Source: Cafeteria roenbergensis | Lineage: Eukaryota > Sar > Bigyra > Bicosoecida > Cafeteriaceae | Assembly (NCBI GenBank): GCA_008330645.1 | Contig: VLTN01000036.1 | Coordinates: 124,001-188,000 of the forward strand | Length of the DNA stretch: 64,000 nucleotides | Reading direction: 5' to 3' | Shown here: in pieces, positions 40,818 through 52,800 of the stretch | How the letters are laid out: each line of letters begins with the position of its first letter | Numbering within the stretch: position 1 is the stretch's first letter | The notes under the pieces: model-generated | The model's database searches: none | What the model was told of the DNA's origin: nothing | The model's input: the letters and a program-made list of their open reading frames with translations, nothing else | Made by a program: the position numbers and the translations under genes

Positions 40818-43800
40818 TCAGTCTGCAAGCATTCGCGTCGCAACCGCCAGCTCGCCCGAACACCGCTCGGCAAGTCCCCCTTCACCGTCCCCGCCGGCCC
40901 CGCCACCGCCCGTGCCCTCAAGCCCGCACACGACCTTGGCTGCCTCAGCGAACCGCCGCGCCACGGCATCCAGCGCCATTCCTGACTTCGTGCTGCTATT
41001 GAGCACCGAGCAAGTCGACCATCGACCCCATTCGAGCAGCGCCACAGGCCTTCCAACCTCCATTGCGGCCGCATCGTCCCGCCCTCGCACCTCGACCCCG
41101 CTCACCCGAACTCGCTTGCCAGGCTGACCCAGCGTTGCTCCGACGGCCCTTGCTGACAGGGCATCGGCTCTGCCGTTCAGCACAGCCAACGATCGCCCAC
41201 TGTCATCCAGCAGAACGGCTCGCCACTCCCCGAATCGGAACCAGGGTGGCACGCTGACGTCGTCCGATACCAAACCAGCTGCTCGCCGCCGAGGGTAGCC
41301 CTGCCGGCCACTACTAACGGCCCCATCAGAGGCCGCACCAAAAGTCGCGGCTCGTGTTGTGCGGGCGGGCAGCGAGTGCGAAACGCGTCCCTGAGACACG
41401 CTCCATCCCACCACCACGCCTTCCAAGTCGATGGCAGTGCCGAGAGCCACCAGTCCAAGCGGTGCTGCCGCGGCAGAGCCACCCTGGGAATCGCCCTTCT
41501 CCGGGTCCTGGGCAGTCACGCAGCCGCAGAGCACGGCCAGCTGAGCGACGGTCATCCGCGGCCTCGGGCTGCAGCCCGACGCCTCGAGCAGCTCCGCGTC
41601 GCTCAGTGCGACGAGGCCGGACCCGATTCCGGCGCCAGCTGGGCTGGCAGGCCTCGCGAGACGTGCCCCGCTTCGAACCCTTCCAGCAGAGCCTTCCGAG
41701 AGCTGCGTCGACGAGGCAGCCGGCGAAGCCCGACGAAGCGTCAACCGGCGCTTGTGGCGCGAAACCGCAGGAGCAGTCGGCCCTGTCACGCCCACGGGGC
41801 CCGACGCCACCGACACTGCGGGGGACTGGGCTGCTGCTGTGGACGCCTCTGCGGAGGGCTGCGGTCCTGCCGCTGCTGCCGCTGCGGCGCCTTGCCGGGC
41901 AGAGCTGTCCGCTGCGGCCGGCACCGCAGCCACCACTGCACGGGGGGAGTCCCCTTGGCAGAGCCGCTTCGCTGACGGTGCTGCTCCGCCCACGCTAAGC
42001 GATGCTTGGCCGGCCGCATCGCTCGGTGACGGTGGCCTCGATCCGGCAGGCGGCGACCCACGCGCTTCCGCGGCGCCAGGGGCGAACGACACGCGGCGCC
42101 CGCGCGCTCGCTTCCGCGAAACCGCTGAGCCAGACTCCCCGCCCAACACCGCCGGCTCCAAGGCGCCGTCCTCCAAGCCTGCCGGCAAGGCTGCCTGCTC
42201 CAGCCGGGCACGCTTCGCGGTGGGCTCCCCGGGAGACGCTGTCCCAGCTGCAGAGCCGTCGGCAGAGCTTTCCGTCCCCGGCTCTGCCGATGCGAGGGAG
42301 AGGGGCAGCCTGCCGGCGGCATCGCCCGCCGCCAGCGCTCTGTCCCTGGGGCTGGCGAAACGGAGTCTTCGCGGCGCTGCGGCAGAGCTGTCTGCGTCCA
42401 ACGGCGTCGTGGCTTTGCCGGAAGAGCCGTATCGCTTGGCCGGGGTGACTGTGGTGTCCGGAACGGCATCGGTGCGACGCGCCGTGCTCTGCCCTGATCT
42501 CTGGGCAGAGCTCATGGCAGAGCCAGCGCGCTTGAGCAAAGATGGGCGACCGCCTCCCAGCTGGCGGTTTCGTGGCGTTGTCGCACCGAGGCGTCTTGAT
42601 GCGGCGTTGCCACCGGAGTGCGCGGTCACCGACCGATGGCTCAAGCCGTTCGCGACCGTTGGAAGCAGCGGGACGGACGATGGGTCCACGTTGTAGATTC
42701 GCAAGGACCACAGCAGAGCCGCAGCGGCGGCGGCGTTGCGTGGAATCAGCAGGTCCACCCCTCGTGCAGGGCCAACGCCGGACGGGTCGACGGCAGGATC
42801 GACGGCAGGATCGACGGCAGGATCGACCCCCAGCCAGGTCGCGAGCGCGTGGGTTGAGTCAGCGAGCGACAACGCACTGCCCGGCTTGCCGGTGATGCCG
42901 CCTGACGCTGCAGCGTTTTGTTGGGAAGCCTTGACCCCTGTGTCCGCTTGGAGCAACGGCTCCGCATCCGAGGGATCCGGTGGAGCGACGCAGCGCTTCT
43001 CGCTCCGGAAGGCGAGCTGGACAGCCTCCACCGCCACAATCACGCGCCATTCAGAGGCTTGGTTGCCCACGGCCGAGCCAGCAGCTCTTGCAGAGCCGCG
43101 ATCGAGCGATGCTGTCGTCAACTCCCGCGCACTGTCGGTAGCCCGCGGCCGTCGCGATCGGACCAGCAATTCCAAGCCCTTCGGCAGAGCCTTCGGCAGA
43201 GCCCGTGCTCCTTCCAGTTTCACAGGAACGCCTGTCACGACGGGAAGCCAGACGGCGGCCTGAATGGGAGAAAGCGTGATGGAGGGATCTGGAAGGATCG
43301 GCGGGGCCGTCACAGTGTGCCTGGCGCCTGCACCGCCGTTGTCGCCAGCGGAGACGGCGGCTGCTTCACCAGCCGCTGGAGCGGTCTCAAGGCTGGCTCG
43401 GCTCGTGCCGCCGGCAGCAACGTCAGCAGCTCCACCAATCGCCGAGGCGGCTGCAGCGGTGGAGGCAGTGGCGGTGCCCGGGCCGCGAGGAGGCCTCGCG
43501 AGCGACGGCCCTTCCAGTAGCGAACGGCTCTTTGGGGTGACTGGTGCACGACGTCCCCTTGATGCCAAGGCGATGGAGAGCGGGTTCACGGCCTGCGGCC
43601 GGCGCACCGCTCGGACGTCAACGCCAAAGATGCGAAACCGCGACCCTTCCTTCAGCAATCCAGCGGTTTCGCCGCTTGCGCGCCACATTGCAATCTCTGC
43701 GCACACCGGCCGCGGAATGGTGCGCCAGCCCCGCTGCAGCGAAGCTCTCCCAGCAGCTGGAAAGATCGCATCAGAAGACTGCTCCGCCGTGCTGGAGGCG

Positions 43801-46800
43801 GTCGGACCGCCAAGGATCCGGCACACGACTGCAAGGGCGTCAGCTGACGAGGCGGCTGCCCCGAAGGGGTGCTTTCGCGCGACGGCGAGACGTTCCGCCG
43901 AGCGACGCCGGTCGCTTGACGAGGACATGCTCGATGACGTCAGCGGCACGGGCGTGGCAGCGAAGCCAGCCACCACGCCGGGGCTCTGCTGAGCGGCAGC
44001 GCTGGGTCCGGATCTGCGTTGTGCTGTTTCGCCGTCGAATTCGGAGTCGGAGTCGCTGAGCGACGCCGAAAGCTCAGGGCTGCTTGCAGGCGACGCGGGG
44101 CGGGAGCCAGCGTCGTGCTGCTGGTCATTGGTGGGCCCGGCGCGCGCCACAGCGCCTTGGGCGTTCGATGCGGATGGGCGGTCATCCGCTGAGTAGTTGA
44201 ACGCTTCTGCGCCGACGTCGCTGTCGTCCAGCGCCGAGCGCCCTCTTGCTAGGCGACGGCCAGTGAATCCAAGGCTTCCAACGGCTGGGCGCACTGCCTG
44301 GTCGGATCCGAGGGAATGGCGTCCACTGCCGCGCGCAGCGTCGACCCCAGCCGCAGCAGTAACCCCATCTTCATCGTCGTTGTCGGCGTCGGCCATGGCG
44401 CTGATGGCACCCGTGGCCTCCTCCTCCGGCTCCGGCTCCTCCTCTTCATCGTCGCCCAGTGATGCAAGCAGCCCCGCCCCTGACATCACGCGCGACCGCG
44501 GCTTCCACCTCCCTCGGTCCTCGGATCGCTTCGAAGGCGCTCCACCGGAGCATCCAGCTCTGCCGCGCAAGCCTGTGACTTCGTCTGGTCGGGGCCCAGA
44601 AGCGGCAATGTCCGTTGCGTTGAGCTGCTTGCCGTGAGCGCCAGCCGCATCGCTGCCGTCGTCAGAACCCGGTGAGCCATCACCTCGACCAGGGGCTCTG
44701 CTAAAGCGGCTCTGCAGGTCAACTTCATCGCAAGGGGTGCCGTCAAGCGTGTCGTCCAGGTCATCATCGGAGAGTCTGTCAACAATCACACACCGGTCAG
44801 ATGCGACTCCAGTGCCCCGCGCGTGGGCCACGGGGTTGGGGGCGCGACGGGCCACTCGGCTTCGGCTGCGAGTTTGGCGCCGACAACGACCAGCTCCTGG
44901 CAGAGCAGGCATGGCCGCAGAGCCCGCCTCATTGTGCTTGGGCGACGGCTGGATGGAAGGGCTGGGGGCAGCGGCACGCCCCTCGGCGGCCGGGGTCCCG
45001 TCCGGACCTTCACCGATGCTGGTTCGGGCAGTGTCCGTGGAGTCCCTACAGCGGCCATCGCGCCTGCTGGTTGGCCTGTTGAGCGACTCTGGCCCCGTCG
45101 CCCGCGCAGCGAGACGATCTTCATCGGAGTCACTGGGGGAGTCACTCAGGCAGTCAGTGAGGGATGCCTTTGTTGCTCCAGACAGCCTCCTGTCCTGCTG
45201 ATGCACGGGTGAGGGGGCGGGTGAAATTGCTGGCTCTGGGGGTCGAACAGCCGTCAATGTTGAGTCTCCGACACTGACGGTGGCAGGGTGTGGCCCGGTG
45301 GCATGGGCAGTCGCTCCTGCTACAGTTGCAGTTGCAGTTGCAGTTGCAGATGCATTTGCAGAGGGGGTGATCGCTGCTGCCCGCCGCTCCTGCGACGCTG
45401 CCTGGGCTTGTAGCACTGCCATCAAGCGAGCATCCATCCCGCGCCGGAGGTCCGTGGTCGTCGGCGCGTCGACCACCAGCATCGGCACCATCGCGGTTTC
45501 GCGTTCTCCTCCCAGCCCGAGCTTTGCCAAGATCGATGCCCGCCTGCTGGAAAGGCGATGTGCTTGCGATGCAGCGGTTTCGTCTGCTTCCGCAACCAGC
45601 TCGCGGTGATGCGCGGCCTGATCCGATGACGATCCGTCAGTTCTGCCGCCGCGACGCCGAGATGATGCGCTTGAGGCAGAGCCGCCGTCGAATGCCATCT
45701 CCAAGGACAAGGCTCGCTTCTGCAGCTCGGCTCGCTCTGCCGCAAACTCCGCAGCGAGAGACGCCTCTGCCGCCCCGGCAGCCGCTTGGATGACCTCGTC
45801 ACGCATGCGGCGCCAGGCGACAGCCTCGGAAGCAGTCATCATTCGCTTGCACCGCGGCCCCAGCGCGTCTCTCACGGCCATTGCGCGGACCCGCAGCGAC
45901 GCTGGAGTGGCGGGCTTGCCAGAGCCGGCTCGGCCAGCTTCAACGTGACGAGTGCCGCTCCCGCCGTCGTGGACGCTGCTTCCGCCGCCGTCGTTGCCAT
46001 CACTGTCTCCGCTCTCGTCATCGGAAGCATCCCCGCACGATTCAGGTTCCGCCGGCACTCCCTTCATGAAAACCTTGGCCTCGCCCCGACGAGCGACCAG
46101 CACGTCCACACAGGGCGCCGTTCCGCCCCCCGGCACCAGCGACGCCACAGCCACCCGGAACGCCTTCCCTGCCTGAAAGCCCAGCTTGGCATCCCACGCG
46201 GCGCGGCGCGTGCCATTGACGAAGAGGCACAGGTGCTTGTGACTGGCAGCTGCGGCTGACTTGACTGCGGCAGCGACGGCTGCGGCGCAGGCTGAGTCCG
46301 ACTCGCCGGCTGGGGTCGCCTCGCCAAGACCGCTGCCCCCAGCGTTAATCTGCACGTCCTGGCCTGGACAGCTGGAGCCGTGGGGCCGCACTGCCATGAT
46401 CTGCTTCAAGAGGGCGGGCAGCACTCGGTGGTTGGAAGCCACCTCCATGGGTGCGGCGCCAGCAGCGGGCGGGGGAATGCTTGGCCTTGCCGAGCCGCCG
46501 GTGGCTGGCGCGACGCCCGGCAGTGGGGCGCCCGCAGCGGAGCCAGAGCCACCGGCAGAGCCTGCGCTGTTCGCTTGCGGGGGCGGGGCCCCGTTGCTGG
46601 CATCGGCTGGCGGGCCGTTGAGCAGGTCGCTGAGCGACGGCGACGTGAGCGACGCCACGAGCGATGCCGTCGCGATGGCAGGGCCCTCCCTGAGCGACGC
46701 TCCCCACACCCGGACCTTGCTTCCAACGGACACCTTCCCCACCACTGCCAGACACTGCAGCCACCTGTCAGCTGACGCCTCCACGCAGCACCAGCCGTCG

Positions 46801-49800
46801 CTGACCTCCAGAACGCAAGCCACGTCGTCGGGAACGCACGACAGCAGGCCCTGCAGCGGAGGCGACCCTGCTGGGGACAAAGTCGCTTTGCCATCAGTCG
46901 GCGGTCGTGCCCCAGACCCCGCGCCATCGCGACCATCAACCAATCCAGCGAGGCGCTCCCGTCGGACTCGACGCCGCTCTTGCTGTTGCAGAGCCGCGCG
47001 CGAATCCTTCCATCGCCGAGTCGCCGCCTCACACACTTCTGCTGCCTCCGCATCACTCGCCAGTCGCCAACCTCCGAAACGGTCTGGGACGCCTCCTCGA
47101 TGACCAGTTGAGCCTGCACTCGACGACGAAGCGGAACGAGCGGGCGCCCCACCTCCCGGCAGCTTGCGGTAGAGCCGCACGGCTGACACAACCAGCGCCA
47201 TGTGCCTGTCGGGCCTGTCGTCCTTGGAAAGCACCCGAGCGATCGCCGAGCGACGAGCCCGAACCACCTCCGTCTCATAGCGACAGAGCAAGCGATGCAC
47301 AACACGGTCGAAGGACAAGTTGGCAGAGCCAAGGGCAGTGCCGATCGCTGCCTGGACCGTGCTGTCGCTGCAGTGCCGCCTTCCGGATCCCACACCAGCC
47401 CCAGCGCTAGAAGCATCGGAAGAGGCTTCAGTTGGAGGTGCTTCGGCACCTGCCAGCTCTGCCGGCGGGAAGGGCAGCTCTGCCAGACGGTCCACGCATG
47501 CCTGCAGGTCCAACGCTGGCAGAGCCCGCAGAGCCGCAGCAGCGCGACGGCGAGCAACGCGCTCGCGGCTTGCGATTGACCAAACGACCCAACGCCAGTG
47601 CAGGGCAACCCACTCGAGAGTCAGGTGCTTCGCGGCACAGCCGAGTCGGAGCAGGTGCCTCCTGGCAGCGGCGAAACCGCCAAGCTGCACGCCTTCAGCG
47701 ACCGCGTTGCTCAGGGCAGAAGCTGACTGGCCAGTGGTGTCGGCAGAGCCGGGACTCGGTACAACAACGACTGTTCCCATGCCTGCCGTCGCACAGGCTG
47801 GTGACTCGCTTTCGGCGACCGACAGCCCGGAGAGTCCGCTCACCCGCGGCTTCGCCAGCGGGCCGCTGGAAGGGAGCTGCCGGTCTGGGCCCGGGGTGAA
47901 GTGGCAGAGCTCTGAGGAGTCCGGAGAGATCGTGTCGAGCCATGCCAGAGGCGAGGTGAGGAGCTGCAGCGCCCGAGCTCTGGCGAGGGCTGCAGCATGC
48001 GTCTGCCCGGACCGGAACCGTGAGACTGCTGCATGCAGAGCCGTTGTGGCTGCTGCCGATACAGCCGCCTGCATCCCGGCTGCCTGAGACAGCCGCTCAG
48101 ACGAGGCGGTGGCAGCGCCGGACTGAGCCGGCTGCAGGGCATCAGTGGGCGACGCTGCTTCACAGGAAGTCTGCGGGGTAGGCGCACTATCGCCGGGCAG
48201 GACACACACAGATCGAACGCCGCCCCCAGCACCACCTGTGCGGCTTTTAGATGCGTAGAGCTTTGCAAGGGCCTCTCGAGCCCGGCGGGTGGCCGAGGCC
48301 GATGCAGGCCGAGGCGTGACCGCGCCGCGCAGGCGCGGCCGCGAGCTTGCTCCGCCACTCTTGGGAGCAGCCGCTGGTGTAACGGCGCTGCCGTTCGAGC
48401 CCGGTGCAGTGGCCACGTGGGTGGCGGAGCGAGTCTTGCTGGCCGGCGTTGTGGGCGCAGCCTTGCCAGCATAACTGGAGGGATAGTCAGCGGCTGAGCC
48501 ATCCTGCGGCAGCGTTGAACCAGAGCTTGGCATAGCTGAATCGGTGTGGGACTGGTCGCGAGGAGTCACTCGCGGAGCCACTCGCCTCGGCTTGACGAAT
48601 GGGGTCAGCGAAGTGGCGGAAGTTGCTGCTTCAGGGGTGGTGTCGTGGTCACTGGCATTGGCGGCTCCGTCCGATCCCGCGAGCGTCGTCGATCGTCCAA
48701 GTGCGCCGCTCGCCGCCAGGACCTTTGGTGTCACTCGCCGAACAACGATGCCTGGCAAGCGGGAAAGGCGGCTGGCGGGCGTTGCAGTGTCGGCCGGGGA
48801 CGCCAGCCTGTGGGACTGCAACTGGTCCTGGACCGGCTTCCGATGGCTGCCTGACTGACAATCATCAAGTACGCGACGCTCCGCAGCACCCCGCTGCCGC
48901 TCTTCTTGAGCCAATGGGATGTGAAGCTGCTGCTGCTGGCTTTGAACCAGCTGCTGCTGCGTACCCTGTTGACGTCCGTCGCTTCCACACAAGGATGGGT
49001 CTGTGGCAGACGGTTGCGAAAGCTGCTGACATGATGCATCGCCGGCCCCATCGACAAGGGAAGGCCCCGAGGCCGGAGGACGTTGCTGTGACACAGCACC
49101 AGACGTGTCGCACGCAGCTGAAAGGTCCGTCGCAACCATCTGAGCCATATCTGCGGAAGTGGGTTCACCGCTCGACGGGCCGGCCGCGTCGCCCAGCACC
49201 GCCCGCGCTCGAGCCAGACCCGCCGCCGACACGCTCACCGGACGACGCGACGCCGTCTGGAACATCGGCACAGACGACGGGCCCGCCCCCGTGCCGCTGC
49301 CCTCAGCGCCGTGATCGTCGCCGGCTGTCGTCGGCTCGCCGCTCGACGGGCCGGCCGCGTCGCCCAGCACCGCCCGCGCTCGAGCCAGACCCGCCGCCGA
49401 CACGCTCACCGGACGACGCGACGCCGTCTGGAACATCGGCGCAGACGACGGGCCCGCCCCCGTGCCGCTGCCCTCAGCGCCGTGATCGTGTTCGTCGCCG
49501 GCTGCCGTCGCCTCGCCGCTCGACGGGCCGGCCGCGTCGCCCAGCACCGCCCGCGCTCGAGCCAGACCCGCCGCCGACACGCTCACCGGACGACGCGACG
49601 CCGTCTGGAACATCGGCGCAGACGACGGGCCCGCCCCCGTGCCGCTGCCCTCAGCGCCGTGATCGTGTTCGTCGCCGGCTGCCGTCGCCTCGCCGCTCGA
49701 CGGGCCGGCCGCGTCGCCCAGCACCGCCCGCGCTCGAGCCAGACCCGCCGCCGACACGCTCACCGGACGACGCGACGCCGTCTGGAACATCGGCGCAGAC

Positions 49801-52800
49801 GACGGGCCCGCCCCCGTGCCGCTGCCCTCAGCGCCGTGATCGTGATCGTCGCCGGCTGTCGTCGCCTCGCCGCTCGACGGGCCGGCCGCGTCGCCCAGCA
49901 CCGCCCGCGCTCGAGCCAGACCCGCCGCCGACACGCTCACCGGACGACGCGACGCCGTCTGGAACATCGGCGCAGACGACGGGCCCGCCCCCGTGCCGCT
50001 GCCCTCAGCGCCGTGATCGTGATCGTCGCCGGCTGTCGTCGCCTCGCCGCTCGACGGGCCGGCCGCGTCGCCCAGCACCGCCCGCGCTCGAGCCAGACCC
50101 GCCGCCGACACGCTCACCGGACGACGCGACGCCGTCTGGAACATCGGCGCAGACGACGGGCCCGCCCCCGTGCCGCTGCCCTCAGTGGCGTGTTCGTCGC
50201 CGGCTGTCGTCGCCTCGCCGCTCGACGGGCCGGCCGCGTCGCCCAGCACCGCCCGCGCTCGAGCCAGACCCGCCGCCGACACGCTCACCGGACGACGCGA
50301 CGCCGTCTGGAACATCGGCGCAGACGACGGGCCCGCCCCCGTGCCGCTGCCCTCAGCGCCGTGATCGTCGCCGGCTGTCGTCGGCTCGCCGCTCGACGGG
50401 CCGGCCGCGTCGCCCAGCACCGCCCGCGCTCGAGCCAGACCCGCCGCCGACACGCTCACCGGACGACGCGACGCCGTCTGGAACATCGGCGCAGACGACG
50501 GGCCCGCCCCCGTGCTGCTGCCCTCAGCGCCGTGATCGTGTTCGTCGCCGGCTGCCGTCGCCTCGCCGCTCGACGGGCCGGCCGCGTCGCCCAGCACCGC
50601 CCGCGCTCGAGCCAGACCCGCCGCCGACACGCTCACCGGACGACGCGACGCCGTCTGGAACATCGGCACAGACGACGGGCCCGCCCCCGTGCCGCTGCCC
50701 TCAGTAACGTGTTCGTCGCCGGCTGTCGTCGGCTCGCCGCTCGACGGGCCGGCCGCGTCGCCCAGCACCGCCCGCGCTCGAGCCAGACCCGCCGCCGACA
50801 CGCTCACCGGACGACGCGACGCCGTCTGGAACATCGGCGCAGACGACGGGCCCGCCCCCGTGTCGCTGCCCTCAGCGCCGTGATCGTGATCGTCGCCGGC
50901 TGCCGTCGCCTCGCCGCTCGACGGGCCGGCCGCGTCGCCCAGCACCGCCCGCGCTCGAGCCAGACCCGCCGCCGACACGCTCACCGGACGACGCGACGCC
51001 GTCTGGAACATCGGCGCAGACGACGGGCCCGCCCCCGTGCCGCTGCCCTCAGTAACGTGTTCGTCGCCGGCTGCCGTCGCCTCGCCGCTCGACGGGCCGG
51101 CCGCGTCGCCCAGCACCGCCCGCGCTCGAGCCAGACCCGCCGCCGACACGCTCACCGGACGACGCGACGCCGTCTGGAACATCGGCGCAGACGACGGGCC
51201 CGCCCCCGTGCCGCTGCCCTCAGCGCCGTGATCGTGTTCGTCGCCGGCTGCCGTCGCCTCGCCGCTCGACGGGCCGGCCGCGTCGCCCAGCACCGCCCGC
51301 GCTCGAGCCAGACCCGCCGCCGACACGCTCACCGGACGACGCGACGCCGTCTGGAACATCGGCGCAGACGACGGGCCCGCCCCCGTGCCGCTGCCCTCAG
51401 CGCCGTGATCGTCGCCGGCTGTCGTCGGCTCGCCGCTCGACGGGCCGGCCGCGTCGCCCAGCACCGCCCGCGCTCGAGCCAGACCCGCCGCCGACACGCT
51501 CACCGGACGACGCGACGCCGTCTGGAACATCGGCACAGACGACGGGCCCGCCCCCGTGCCGCTGCCCTCAGCGCCGTGATCGTCGCCGGCTGCCGTCGCC
51601 TCGCCGCTCGACGGGCCGGCCGCGTCGCCCAGCACCGCCCGCGCTCGAGCCAGACCCGCCGCCGACACGCTCACCGGACGACGCGACGCCGTCTGGAACA
51701 TCGGCACAGACGACGGGCCCGCCCCCGTGCCGCTGCCCTCAGCGCCGTGATCGTGATCGTCGCCGGCTGTCGTCGGCTCGCCGCTCGACGGGCCGGCCGC
51801 GTCGCCCAGCACCGCCCGTGCTCGAGCCAGACCCGCCGCCGACACGCTCACCGGACGACGCGACGCCGTCTGGAACATCGGCGCAGACGACGGGCCCGCC
51901 CCCGTGCCGCTGCCCTCAGCGCCGTGATCGTCGCCGGCTGTCGTCGCCTCGCCGCTCGACGGGCCGGCCGCGTCGCCCAGCACCGCCCGCGCTCGAGCCA
52001 GACCCGCCGCCGACACGCTCACCGGACGACGCGACGCCGTCTGGAACATCGGCGCAGACGACGGGCCCGCCCCCGTGCCGCTGCCCTCAGCGCCGTGTTC
52101 GTCGCCGGCTGCCGTCGGCTCGCCGCTCGACGGGCCGGCCGCGTCGCCCAGCACCGCCCGCGCTCGAGCCAGACCCGCCGCCGACACGCTCACCGGACGA
52201 CGCGACGCCGTCTGGAACATCGGCGCAGACGACGGGCCCGCCCCCGTGCCGCTGCCCTCAGCGCCGTGTTCGTCGCTGGCTGTCGTCGGCTCGCCGCTCG
52301 ACGGGCCGGCCGCGTCGCCCAGCACCGCCCGCGCTCGAGCCAGACCCGCCGCCGACACGCTCACCGGACGACGCGACGCCGTCTGGAACATCGGCGCAGA
52401 CGACGGGCCCGCCCCCGTGCCGCTGCCCTCAGCGCCGTGATCGTCGCCGGCTGTCGTCGCCTCGCCGCTCGACGGGCCGGCCGCGTCGCCCAGCACCGCC
52501 CGCGCTCGAGCCAGACCCGCCGCCGACACGCTCACCGGACGACGCGACGCCGTCTGGAACATCGGCGCAGACGACGGGCCCGCCCCCGTGCCGCTGCCCT
52601 CAGCGCCGTGATCGTGATCGTCGCCGGCTGTCGTCGCCTCGCCGCTCGACGGGCCGGCCGCGTCGCCCAGCACCGCCCGCGCTCGAGCCAGACCCGCCGC
52701 CGACACGCTCACCGGACGACGCGACGCCGTCTGGAACATCGGCGCAGACGACGGGCCCGCCCCCGTGCCGCTGCCCTCAGCGCCGTGATCGTCGCCGGCT

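Larger units (their letters stand above)
33207..41062 (+). repeat. Segmental duplication, right copy
   Basis: This is the counterpart of 20785-32548. It differs by a poly-A expansion at about 33950-33966, loss of 3,929 bp corresponding to 27162-31090 (junction near 39600) and scattered point changes. Its right end runs without a break into the intact BRCA2 gene, so this end marks the ancestral location. Confidence 0.93.

Noticed and set aside
39622-41127. Long plus-strand frame antisense to the channel copy and the BRCA2 3' end
   Set aside because: It is rich in Arg/Ser/Pro, lacks domains and is conserved in the left copy only because the duplication is recent.
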